Of a DNA stretch of 5,929 bases, positions 1 to 5,929 are shown piece after piece. The stretch comes from Paludibacteraceae bacterium. GTDB taxonomy: Bacteria; Bacteroidota; Bacteroidia; Bacteroidales; Paludibacteraceae. Every line of letters begins with the position of its first letter. Positions within the stretch are counted from its first letter, which is position 1. Below the pieces are notes generated by a model that saw only the letters and a program-made list of their open reading frames with translations, was not told the origin of the DNA and made no database searches. A program made the translations under genes and the position numbers. The stretch covers positions 1 through 5,929 of the forward strand of contig CANIXM010000135.1 of the NCBI GenBank assembly GCA_947471245.1, given 5' to 3'.

Positions 1-10
1 CTTCCGATCT
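1..10. other. Residual Illumina adapter sequence
   Basis: The first ten bases, CTTCCGATCT, are identical to the 3' end of the standard Illumina TruSeq adapter, which ends in GCTCTTCCGATCT. They lie exactly at the edge of the window, where untrimmed adapter is expected. The true genomic sequence probably starts at base 11. Any codons read across these bases, upstream of the CAG at 12-14, should not be trusted. Confidence 0.85.
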
Positions 11-320
11 TCAGTTGAAAGACCAGCCCTGGATGAATGAATGCAGAATATGGATGTACAGAGGTGCTTGGCTGGAGTGGGAAGTTGACCATATTGAAAT
101 GGCTGTACCTCTAAGTCCGGATGAGCTACGCACCAAACGCAATGCCATACTCCGTCATCACTCCCAAATGGAAAATGCACCTTTTTTAGGAAGTGATGAG
201 CGATTGTTTTGGCAACGAGCAGAAGATAGAAATCATGCTACTGCCAATTTATATACTCAACTCGGTTTAGCTTCCTATGAAGCCATCGAAGCATTTGTTC
301 AATACAACCCCATTTCTTAG
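3..320 (+). CDS. C-terminal fragment of NagB-like glucosamine-6-phosphate deaminase / PIG-L fusion (5' truncated)
   Basis: About 102 trustworthy codons remain, open to the left edge and ending at TAG 318-320. The visible part contains WMYRGAW (about 51-71), then VPLSPDELRTKRNAILRHHSQ (about 105-167) and FWQRAEDRN (207-233), ending in LGLASYEAIEAF. From memory, this matches the C-terminal end of the roughly 640-670-residue Bacteroidota proteins annotated as glucosamine-6-phosphate deaminase. In those, an N-terminal NagB domain (glucosamine-6-P to fructose-6-P plus ammonia) is followed by a PIG-L/LmbE-type deacetylase domain. Neither the NagB domain nor the PIG-L metal-binding HPDD motif lies in the window, so activity cannot be judged. 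A stand-alone PIG-L deacetylase is the alternative. The TTG at 15 is an internal leucine codon, not a start. Proteins of this type have no export signal and are expected in the cytoplasm. Confidence 0.8.
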   Translation, partial: SDLQLKDQPWMNECRIWMYRGAWLEWEVDHIEMAVPLSPDELRTKRNAILRHHSQMENAPFLGSDERLFWQRAEDRNHATANLYTQLGLASYEAIEAFVQYNPIS

Positions 321-499
321 TAAATGTCCACAAACGAGATATACCATGCGATGCAAAAAGCCACCTTTATATGGCTAATCGAATATTAAAAAATCAACTG
401 CAATTTATACAAAGACATTGTGCACTGATATAAAAGTTATACTTAACAACCCAAGAATTAAAAATAGTATTATCAACTACTTTCAAAAAACCATACTAC

Positions 500-1960
500 A
501 TGAAACAAATTAACTGCTTTATTCCCTATTTGGATAGTGAACAAACATTGGTTACCATTGCCAATTTACAACAATCTGACTTGGTCAATAAAATATTCTT
601 ATTGTCAACTACTTCTGAGCTTGCACCAATACCTGGATGCGAAATAGTGTCGGTGGATACGCTGAAAAGTAGTAACACCATGGCGCACATCATAGCACTA
701 GCCGATGCTCCTTACACATTGATATATACCAAAGCTACAGTTCTAGAATTAGGACAATTTGCACTGGATAGATTTTTAAGCATCGCCAAAGACACTCAAG
801 CGGGTATGGTCTATTCGGATTATTATCAAATCATAGCAGACAAACGATCTAATTTACCCCTGATTGATTTCCAAGAAGGAAGTGTGCGAGATGATTTTAA
901 TTTTGGGTCACTGTTTTTTTATTCGACTCAAGTGTTGAAAAAAATAGCAACACACATGGTGCAAAAATATGAATTTGCAGGATTGTATGATATGCGTTTG
1001 AAAGTTTCACAGCTTGCAAGTTTGGTTCATATCAACGAATACCTTTATACCGAAGTTGAATTTGACAATCGGAAATCAGGTGAAAAACAGTTTGACTATG
1101 TAGACCCTAAGAATCGTGAGGTACAAATAGAGATGGAAAAAGCATGCACCGAACATTTGAAAGCCATTGGAGCATATTTAGCGCCAAACTTCAAAAATGT
1201 AGATTTCGAGGGTTGCGAATTCAAATTTGAGGCAAGCGTGATTATACCCGTTCGCGATAGGGCCAAAACCATTGGAGATGCAATTAAATCAGTACTTTTG
1301 CAAAAAACCAACTTTGATTTCAACCTGATAATTATTGACAATTTCTCAACAGATGGCACGTCCGAATTAATAAACGAATTTGCAGCTACTGACAGCCGAA
1401 TAATTCACCTTATCCCTGAGCGTAAGGACTTGGGGATTGGTGGCTGTTGGAATGTGGGAGTGCACTCAGCACACTGCGGAAAATTTGCGATACAGTTGGA
1501 TAGCGATGATGTATATCAAGATGAAAACACGCTACAAAAAATAGTTGATGCGTTTTATTCCCAAAACTGTGCCATGGTGGTGGGCTCATACACCATGACC
1601 AACTTTGATATGCAAACCATTGCGCCTGGACTAATAGACCACAAGGAATGGACAGCTGACAATGGCAGAAACAATGCATTAAGAATCAATGGACTTGGTG
1701 CTCCAAGGGCTTTCTTCACACCAGTGTTACGCGAAATCAAAGTGCCAAATACCAGCTATGGTGAAGACTACGCACTTGGGCTTTATTTCAGTAGGAACTA
1801 TCAAATAGGACGAATATACGATTCATTGTACCTTTGTAGAAGGTGGGACGAAAATTCAGATGCTTCACTGGATGTGGTTAAAATGAATGCACACAATTCT
1901 TATAAGGATAAAATCCGAACCTTGGAGATTGTGGCTCGTAAGCAATTGAACAAGCAATGA
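500..1960 (+). CDS. Two-domain family 2 glycosyltransferase (GT-A fold)
   Basis: This 486-residue protein starts at ATG 500. It has no signal peptide and no obvious membrane segment, so it is probably cytoplasmic. The C-terminal half (about 245-450) is a clear GT2 catalytic domain: ASVIIPVRDRAKTIGDAIKSV at 245-265 is the nucleotide-binding start, IIIDNFSTDGT at 277-287 holds Asp280, and QLDSDD at 332-337 is the metal-binding DxD-type motif. GED at 421-423 supplies likely catalytic-base acids, and RRWDENSD at 447-454 resembles the (Q/R)xxRW region. The N-terminal half (1-240) looks like a diverged second GT-A domain: NCFIPYLDSEQTL at the front, then YSDYY at 105-109 in the position of a DxD motif. 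It lacks the usual catalytic signatures. Family 2 enzymes transfer a sugar from a nucleotide-sugar donor; donor and acceptor cannot be read here. The gene follows a 179-nt gap and leads the GT-DUF4922-SpoIID run. Confidence 0.88.
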   Translation: MKQINCFIPYLDSEQTLVTIANLQQSDLVNKIFLLSTTSELAPIPGCEIVSVDTLKSSNTMAHIIALADAPYTLIYTKATVLELGQFALDRFLSIAKDTQAGMVYSDYYQIIADKRSNLPLIDFQEGSVRDDFNFGSLFFYSTQVLKKIATHMVQKYEFAGLYDMRLKVSQLASLVHINEYLYTEVEFDNRKSGEKQFDYVDPKNREVQIEMEKACTEHLKAIGAYLAPNFKNVDFEGCEFKFEASVIIPVRDRAKTIGDAIKSVLLQKTNFDFNLIIIDNFSTDGTSELINEFAATDSRIIHLIPERKDLGIGGCWNVGVHSAHCGKFAIQLDSDDVYQDENTLQKIVDAFYSQNCAMVVGSYTMTNFDMQTIAPGLIDHKEWTADNGRNNALRINGLGAPRAFFTPVLREIKVPNTSYGEDYALGLYFSRNYQIGRIYDSLYLCRRWDENSDASLDVVKMNAHNSYKDKIRTLEIVARKQLNKQ

Positions 1961-2026
1961 ATTGCTGTTGAAGTAAAAGTTACATAGTATGAAACGAGCA
2001 CGACAAATAAAAACAATGATAAACAG

Positions 2027-2929
2027 ATGAATGAAAGCGTAAAACAATTATTTGAGTCACAATTGGTGAATTGGCCATTGGCTCGAACTAATTTTGAGGG
2101 TTTAAAAACGGTCAAAGAGAAGACTTTTTCATTCGAAGGATTCGACGTAAAAGTGCAATTTAACCCTGCTCGAATTGTTTCGTCTGCTGCTAAAGTGGAT
2201 GCGCAATCCATTGCAGCGCGTAAGTGTTTTTTATGTGCTGCCAATAGACCACCAGAGCAAGAGGATGTCAGCTACCAACAGTATTCAATATTGGTCAATC
2301 CTTTCCCCATTTTTCCTGAACATTTCACCATCGTGCATCAAAGGCATATCCCGCAACAAATCAAACCTTTCTTTAGCGACCTGCTACAATTGGCTAAAGA
2401 GATGAGCGATTATGTCCTATTTTACAATGGTCCAGAATGTGGCGCATCAGCACCTGACCATCTTCACTTTCAGGCTGGAACTAAAAACTTCTTGCCACTA
2501 ATGAAAGATTACCAATCGATGAAAGCTAAAAATGCGATTTGCTTTTACAAAAACCAAAGTTGTGAAGCATTCAGATTGGACCATTATCTGAGAACTGTTA
2601 TTTGCATAGAGTCATCAGACGTATTTGCTGCCAATGATTTCTTTATCGGTCTATATGCAGATTTACAAGGGACCAACCTCAATGAGCCGATGATGAATAT
2701 TGTATGTGATTTCAGGGATGGAAAGTGGCACACATTCATCTTTCCCCGTGATAAGTTTAGACCGTGGCAATACACTGCCGATGAACCTGACAAGTTATTA
2801 GTCAGTCCGGCAACAGTAGAAATGAGTGGTGTGTTAATTACACCAATTGAGAGTCATTTTGATAAAATCGGGGAAGATGATGTACGAAGCATTCTCACTC
2901 AAAGTACCTTAACATTTGAAATAAATTAG
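2027..2929 (+). CDS. DUF4922 protein, HIT/GalT-like nucleotidyltransferase or phosphorylase
   Basis: The protein has 300 residues, the usual size for DUF4922, a family known mainly from Bacteroidota and without an assigned function. Motifs are visible in order: CFLC (Cys67, Cys70), a likely zinc or structural pair as in GalT and HIT proteins; YSILVNPFPIFPEHFTIV (86-103) with HQRH (His104, His107); and DHLHFQA (144-150), a canonical HIT HxHxQ site with His145, His147 and Gln149. His147 would be the nucleotidylated nucleophile. The same HLHFQA string occurs, from memory, in plant VTC2 GDP-L-galactose phosphorylase. A C-terminal half with NIVCDFRDGKWHTFIFPRDKFR (224-244) and MSGVLITP (266-273) fits a second GalT-like domain. 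A sugar-nucleotide phosphorylase or nucleotidyltransferase is inferred; the substrate is unknown. There is no export signal. ATG 2027 is preferred because upstream in-frame sequence gives no better start. The downstream gene begins 4 nt after the stop, indicating cotranscription. Confidence 0.85.
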   Translation: MNESVKQLFESQLVNWPLARTNFEGLKTVKEKTFSFEGFDVKVQFNPARIVSSAAKVDAQSIAARKCFLCAANRPPEQEDVSYQQYSILVNPFPIFPEHFTIVHQRHIPQQIKPFFSDLLQLAKEMSDYVLFYNGPECGASAPDHLHFQAGTKNFLPLMKDYQSMKAKNAICFYKNQSCEAFRLDHYLRTVICIESSDVFAANDFFIGLYADLQGTNLNEPMMNIVCDFRDGKWHTFIFPRDKFRPWQYTADEPDKLLVSPATVEMSGVLITPIESHFDKIGEDDVRSILTQSTLTFEIN

Positions 2930-2933
2930 ACTT

Positions 2934-4253
2934 ATGAGCCAACATGAGCCTGTGATAAATGTGGGGATATTGAAAAGTCATAAGATAGAATTTTCCCTCA
3001 ATGGCGTTCACCTTTCGAGCAATGGTAAAAAACAAATCGGTGAAAACCAAATCGTTATACATGATGGGAAACTAGTTTTCGACCATGCTTTATACGAAGA
3101 ACTCGAATTCAATCCTTGTGATGCAAGTTGCAACTTTGAGCTTAAAGATGTGGTTATAGGCATCAATTTTCACTGGGAAAGAAAGGAGAATCAATGTTTC
3201 AAGGGCGGTTTGAAATTTATTGTTGATGGCAATAATGTGGTTGCAATTAATAAAATATCAACTGAAGAATATCTCACCAGTGTCATCTCAAGTGAGATGA
3301 GTGCTACAGCCTCCATCGAATTGCTGAAAGCACATGCAGTCATTTCTAGAAGTTGGCTTTTAAAACCTATTATCTCTGATAATGAATCAATTACTGAAAG
3401 TACGAATGTTTCGACAAAAAGTGCGAATGAGCATTGCGTATGGTACGAACGTGACGCCCATTCGCGATTTGATGTTTGCGCAGACGATCATTGCCAACGC
3501 TATCAAGGAGTTACCAAATCTTCTACAGAAAATGTAAAACAAGCCATCGAAGCCACCAAAGGAGTTGTATTGGTGTACGATGGCAAGATTTGTGATGCTC
3601 GGTTTTCTAAGTCATGTGGGGGGATTTCAGAACATTTTGAGAACTGCTGGGCACCTGTTCATTTTCCATATCTGACACCTGTCTATGATCTACAACATCA
3701 ATCACCCTTTGTACTGCCCGATTTGAAAAATGAAGTTGTAGCCAATGAATGGATAAGACATTCGCCTCCATCATTTTGTAACACTACTGACAAATCTATA
3801 CTGGGGCAGGTGTTAAATAATTACGATCAAGAAACAACCGATTTTTATCGATGGAAAGTAGAATACTCACAATGTGAGTTGAGTGAAATGATTGCCAAAC
3901 GATCGGGCATTGATTTTGGTCAAATCATTGATTTGATTCCAATAGAAAGAGGAGAGTCGAGCCGAATTATCCGCTTGAAAATAGTGGGAACTAAAACAAC
4001 TGTTGTAGTAGGGAAAGAACTTGAGATTAGAAAATGGCTTTCGAACTCACACTTATACAGTTCGGCATTTGTGGTTGACAAGCTGGATGTAATTAATAAT
4101 ATCCCTGAGCGATTTATTCTCATCGGAGCTGGCTGGGGTCATGGTGTAGGGCTGTGCCAGATAGGTGCTGCCGTTATGGGTGAGCAAGGTTACACGTATG
4201 AACAGATATTGCAACATTACTTTAAAGGTGCAAGTTTGGAGAAATTTTATTGA
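2934..4253 (+). CDS. SpoIID/LytB-domain protein (lytic transglycosylase fold), no signal peptide
   Basis: This is a 439-residue SpoIID-family protein. In Bacillus and Clostridioides, SpoIID cleaves denuded peptidoglycan glycan strands as a lytic transglycosylase. Signatures visible here are EEYLTSVISSEMSATASIELLKAHAVISRSWL (split over 111-142), with Glu121 matching the catalytic SpoIID glutamate; His176-x5-Cys182-x3-His186-Cys187, resembling the two-His two-Cys zinc site of C. difficile SpoIID; GVVLVYDGKICDARFSKSCGG (210-230); and GWGHGVGLCQIGA (400-412), the family's C-terminal hallmark. Residues 146-168 form a Ser/Thr/Asn-rich loop. The N-terminus, MSQHEPVINVGILK, is neither basic nor hydrophobic, so no Sec signal or lipobox is present. 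Export is therefore not evident, unusual for a wall-acting enzyme. Members are often annotated as amidase enhancers. The gene sits 4 nt after the DUF4922 gene, in one transcription unit with it. Confidence 0.9.
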   Translation: MSQHEPVINVGILKSHKIEFSLNGVHLSSNGKKQIGENQIVIHDGKLVFDHALYEELEFNPCDASCNFELKDVVIGINFHWERKENQCFKGGLKFIVDGNNVVAINKISTEEYLTSVISSEMSATASIELLKAHAVISRSWLLKPIISDNESITESTNVSTKSANEHCVWYERDAHSRFDVCADDHCQRYQGVTKSSTENVKQAIEATKGVVLVYDGKICDARFSKSCGGISEHFENCWAPVHFPYLTPVYDLQHQSPFVLPDLKNEVVANEWIRHSPPSFCNTTDKSILGQVLNNYDQETTDFYRWKVEYSQCELSEMIAKRSGIDFGQIIDLIPIERGESSRIIRLKIVGTKTTVVVGKELEIRKWLSNSHLYSSAFVVDKLDVINNIPERFILIGAGWGHGVGLCQIGAAVMGEQGYTYEQILQHYFKGASLEKFY

Positions 4254-4258
4254 TTTTA

Positions 4259-4290
4259 TTTGGTTGCTAAACTTTTTCCACCTATTTTTG
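4259..4290 (+). promoter_or_regulatory. Bacteroidota-type promoter (TTTG -33 / TAnnTTTG -7)
   Basis: TTTG at 4259-4262 is followed after 20 nt by TATTTTTG at 4283-4290. The latter fits the -7 consensus TAnnTTTG of the Bacteroidota primary sigma factor exactly, and the spacing falls in the usual 19-21 nt range. Transcription would begin near 4296, about 18 nt before the TTG at 4314. The site lies just after the SpoIID-like stop codon and would give the TPR gene, and perhaps the permease, expression independent of the upstream genes. The assignment is by pattern only. Confidence 0.6.
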
Positions 4291-4313
4291 AAATAATCAA
4301 AAACTCAAAGAGA

Positions 4314-5798
4314 TTGAAAAAAGCACATTACATACTTTTTTTGCTATTTTTTAGCAATGCAATTTTTGCTCAGATTATTGCCCCATCTTACTTTAGCAAG
4401 GGGAATTCAAAGTTTGATTCAAAAGACTTTATTGGAGCAATAGCAGACTATTCGATGGCTATCGAACAAAACTCACGTTTTGCAGAGGCCTATTCCAATA
4501 GGGGATTGTGCAAAGACAACCTGATGGATTACAAAGGTGCCATAGCTGATTTCTCAAAATCTATTGAAATCAACCCCAAATATGCATCGGCCTATTTCAA
4601 TAGAGGTGTGACTAGGTATAAAATGAAGGATTATATTGGCACCATTGCTGATTATAATATGGCTGTAAAGCTAAATCCAAACATGCCCAATGTGTATTCT
4701 AATCGAGGTCTTGCAAAATCTGGTCTTCAAGATTATCAAGGAGCTATTCAGGATTATGATGTGGCCATTAAGAAAAACCCAAAATCATCTAAAGCATACA
4801 TCAACAGGGGTGCGGCAAAATTCAAATTGAAAGATGCAGTAGGTGCTATCAATGACTTTTCAAAGTCTATTGAACTGGATCCCAAAAATGATGTGGCCTA
4901 TTCTAACCGAGGCAGAGCAAAATTCAGCATCAATGACTTTGCAGGTGCAATAGCCGATTACAAGCAAGCCATAGACATCAATCCAAAATACGGTGATATG
5001 AAGATTGGTAATGACTCATTGAAAAATGCTGGTCCTGATGACAATTCGAGACTTGCCAAATCGAAAAAACTAAACCTGTCGGCCAATTCTAATCAGGTTA
5101 TGAAAATCACCACATTATCAAGTGGTATTGGAGTACGTTCTAATTTGATTGTTAGTTCATTTGAAAACACAAAGATAATGGAGCTTGACCCCAAGTTTTA
5201 CGAAGGATATAACTACCGTAAAGTTTATATTGACAACAGTCAGGATTTTAAAGCAGCGTGCGACAAGCTTGATAAGCAAATTGAAAAAGTCAAAACCGAC
5301 CCAAAGCTATATTTTGAACGTGGAGTAGCTAAAGGTAAAATGCTGGATTTCAAATCAGCTATTCAGGATTTTGATAAAGCTATAGAACTAGAACCCAACA
5401 ATGAAGAGTATTATTTCTCAAGAGGAATAGCTTGCATGCACCATTTGTATCAGGCTGCCATCAGAGATTTCACTAAAGTACTAGAAATGAATCCAAAACG
5501 TTTAGATGCATTGGTTTTCAGAGGAAATGCTAAAGTCTACCTTGAAGATTATGCAGGCGGTATAATAGACTATACTGCGGCCAGTTTAATCAATCCTGAC
5601 TATGCTATTTTGTACAACAACAGAGCTGTAGCATACATTGAATTAGAACAAAAAGACTTAGCTTGCTCAGATTTTAGCAAGTCAGGTGAGCTAGGTTATG
5701 CTGCAGCTTATACGGCTATTAGACAATACTGTCAGGAATCTTCTGAAATAAAAAAGAAGCCCAATTCAGCAGCACCTAAGTTTTTTCAAAAAAAATAA
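4314..5798 (+). CDS. Exported tetratricopeptide repeat (TPR) protein
   Basis: From TTG 4314 the protein has 494 residues; the frame is open back to TTG 4260, which would give 512. I prefer 4314 because it yields a compact Sec signal peptide, MKKAHYILFLLFFSNAIFA followed by Gln, with cleavage after Ala19, and because the predicted promoter covers 4260. There is no lipobox cysteine, so a periplasmic or surface location is likely. Six consecutive 34-residue TPR units occupy about residues 23-226 (4380-4991), with the pattern AYxNRGxxK...DYxGAIxDYxxAIxxNPK. A 60-70-residue Asn/Ser-rich stretch without TPR pattern follows (about 4992-5180), then a diverged unit (DFKAACDKLDKQIEK), and three to four more TPRs from about 5300. 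One of these is a residue short, near ACMHHLYQAA. The tail is Lys-rich. TPRs bind other proteins; the partner is unknown. The permease begins 6 nt downstream. Confidence 0.88.
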   Translation: MKKAHYILFLLFFSNAIFAQIIAPSYFSKGNSKFDSKDFIGAIADYSMAIEQNSRFAEAYSNRGLCKDNLMDYKGAIADFSKSIEINPKYASAYFNRGVTRYKMKDYIGTIADYNMAVKLNPNMPNVYSNRGLAKSGLQDYQGAIQDYDVAIKKNPKSSKAYINRGAAKFKLKDAVGAINDFSKSIELDPKNDVAYSNRGRAKFSINDFAGAIADYKQAIDINPKYGDMKIGNDSLKNAGPDDNSRLAKSKKLNLSANSNQVMKITTLSSGIGVRSNLIVSSFENTKIMELDPKFYEGYNYRKVYIDNSQDFKAACDKLDKQIEKVKTDPKLYFERGVAKGKMLDFKSAIQDFDKAIELEPNNEEYYFSRGIACMHHLYQAAIRDFTKVLEMNPKRLDALVFRGNAKVYLEDYAGGIIDYTAASLINPDYAILYNNRAVAYIELEQKDLACSDFSKSGELGYAAAYTAIRQYCQESSEIKKKPNSAAPKFFQKK

Positions 5799-5804
5799 CT
5801 CAAA

Positions 5805-5929
5805 TTGAAAACCCCTCCTTCCTCCCATTCAAGTTCTACACGTTCACCTTGGACTTGGATTCCAACACTTTATTTTGCTCAAGGAATACCCTATGTTGTA
5901 GCTATGACATTGGCAGTGATAATGTACAA
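5805..5929 (+). CDS. AmpG-like MFS permease, N-terminal fragment (3' truncated)
   Basis: Forty-one complete codons run from TTG 5805 to the window edge without a stop. The first 16 residues are hydrophilic and rich in Ser, Thr and Pro. They are followed by WTWIPTLYFAQGIPY and VVAMTLAVIMY, which form the first membrane segment. The W(I)PTLYFxxGxPY signature is typical, as I recall it, of Bacteroidota MFS proteins annotated as AmpG-like muropeptide permeases, which import peptidoglycan fragments across the inner membrane. TTG 5805 is chosen because a TAA lies two codons upstream in the same frame, and the first ATG (about 5868) falls inside the membrane segment. Spacing from the TPR gene is 6 nt, so the two are probably cotranscribed. 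Only one of about twelve helices is visible, so the substrate is inferred from family resemblance and from neighbours with amino-sugar and peptidoglycan links. Confidence 0.75.
   Translation, partial: MKTPPSSHSSSTRSPWTWIPTLYFAQGIPYVVAMTLAVIMY

Noticed and set aside
359..376. Inverted repeat AGCCA...TGGCT with an 8-nt loop after the first gene
   Set aside because: The 5-bp stem is short and no T-run follows, so it does not qualify as an intrinsic terminator.
418..445. TTG-N17-TATACTTA as a promoter for the glycosyltransferase
   Set aside because: Only the TA and part of the TTTG core match and the spacer is short. A promoter in this 179-nt gap is likely, but this one is not convincing.
1096..1679. 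Minus-strand open frames of 87-89 codons inside the glycosyltransferase gene
   Set aside because: They lie wholly within a well-supported gene and show no recognisable protein features.
1865..2244. Minus-strand open frames across the gap between the glycosyltransferase and DUF4922 genes
   Set aside because: They overlap coding sequence on both sides, and the translations show only hydrophobic shadows of AT-rich sequence.
2175..2405. Plus-strand alternative frame of 76 codons inside the DUF4922 gene
   Set aside because: It is out of frame with a gene whose motifs are clear, and its translation shows no domain pattern.
4260..4313. Longer TPR protein from TTG 4260
   Set aside because: It places 18 extra residues ahead of a good signal peptide, and the TTG lies in the -33 box of the predicted promoter.
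1..5929. CRISPR array, insertion sequence, tRNA or rRNA
   Set aside because: No regularly spaced repeats, transposase motifs, terminal inverted repeats or RNA gene signatures were seen. The only repeats are the protein-level TPR units.

Overview
The window suggests a member of the Bacteroidota. The reasons are a fused NagB/PIG-L-type protein tail, a DUF4922 protein, an AmpG-like permease start of the Bacteroidota type, a near-consensus TTTG-N20-TAnnTTTG promoter, low GC content by eye, and little use of Shine-Dalgarno sites. Bases 1-10 match the 3' end of an Illumina adapter, so this looks like the raw end of an assembled contig. The genus cannot be determined from the sequence.

Layout, with every gene on the + strand: (1) 3-320, the C-terminal end of a PIG-L-type domain, most likely the tail of the long NagB-like glucosamine-6-phosphate deaminase fusion; (2) a 179-nt gap; (3) 500-1960, a two-domain family 2 glycosyltransferase; (4) 2027-2929, a DUF4922 protein with a HIT-type HLHFQ active site and a CxxC motif; (5) 2934-4253, a SpoIID/LytB-domain protein without a signal peptide, 4 nt after the previous gene; (6) 4314-5798 (or from 4260), an exported TPR protein with its own Bacteroidota-type promoter; (7) 5805 to the edge, the first 41 codons of an AmpG-like MFS permease.

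The setting points to amino-sugar or peptidoglycan metabolism. An amino-sugar-phosphate deaminase/deacetylase, a lytic-transglycosylase-fold protein and a muropeptide-type importer flank a sugar-nucleotide-type enzyme and a glycosyltransferase. The glycosyltransferase, DUF4922 and SpoIID-like proteins all lack export signals, so a cytoplasmic glycan-processing module is the most economical reading. That role is inference. The motifs it rests on are visible in the sequence. The TPR protein is predicted to be periplasmic or surface-associated and separately transcribed, so it may not belong to the module.
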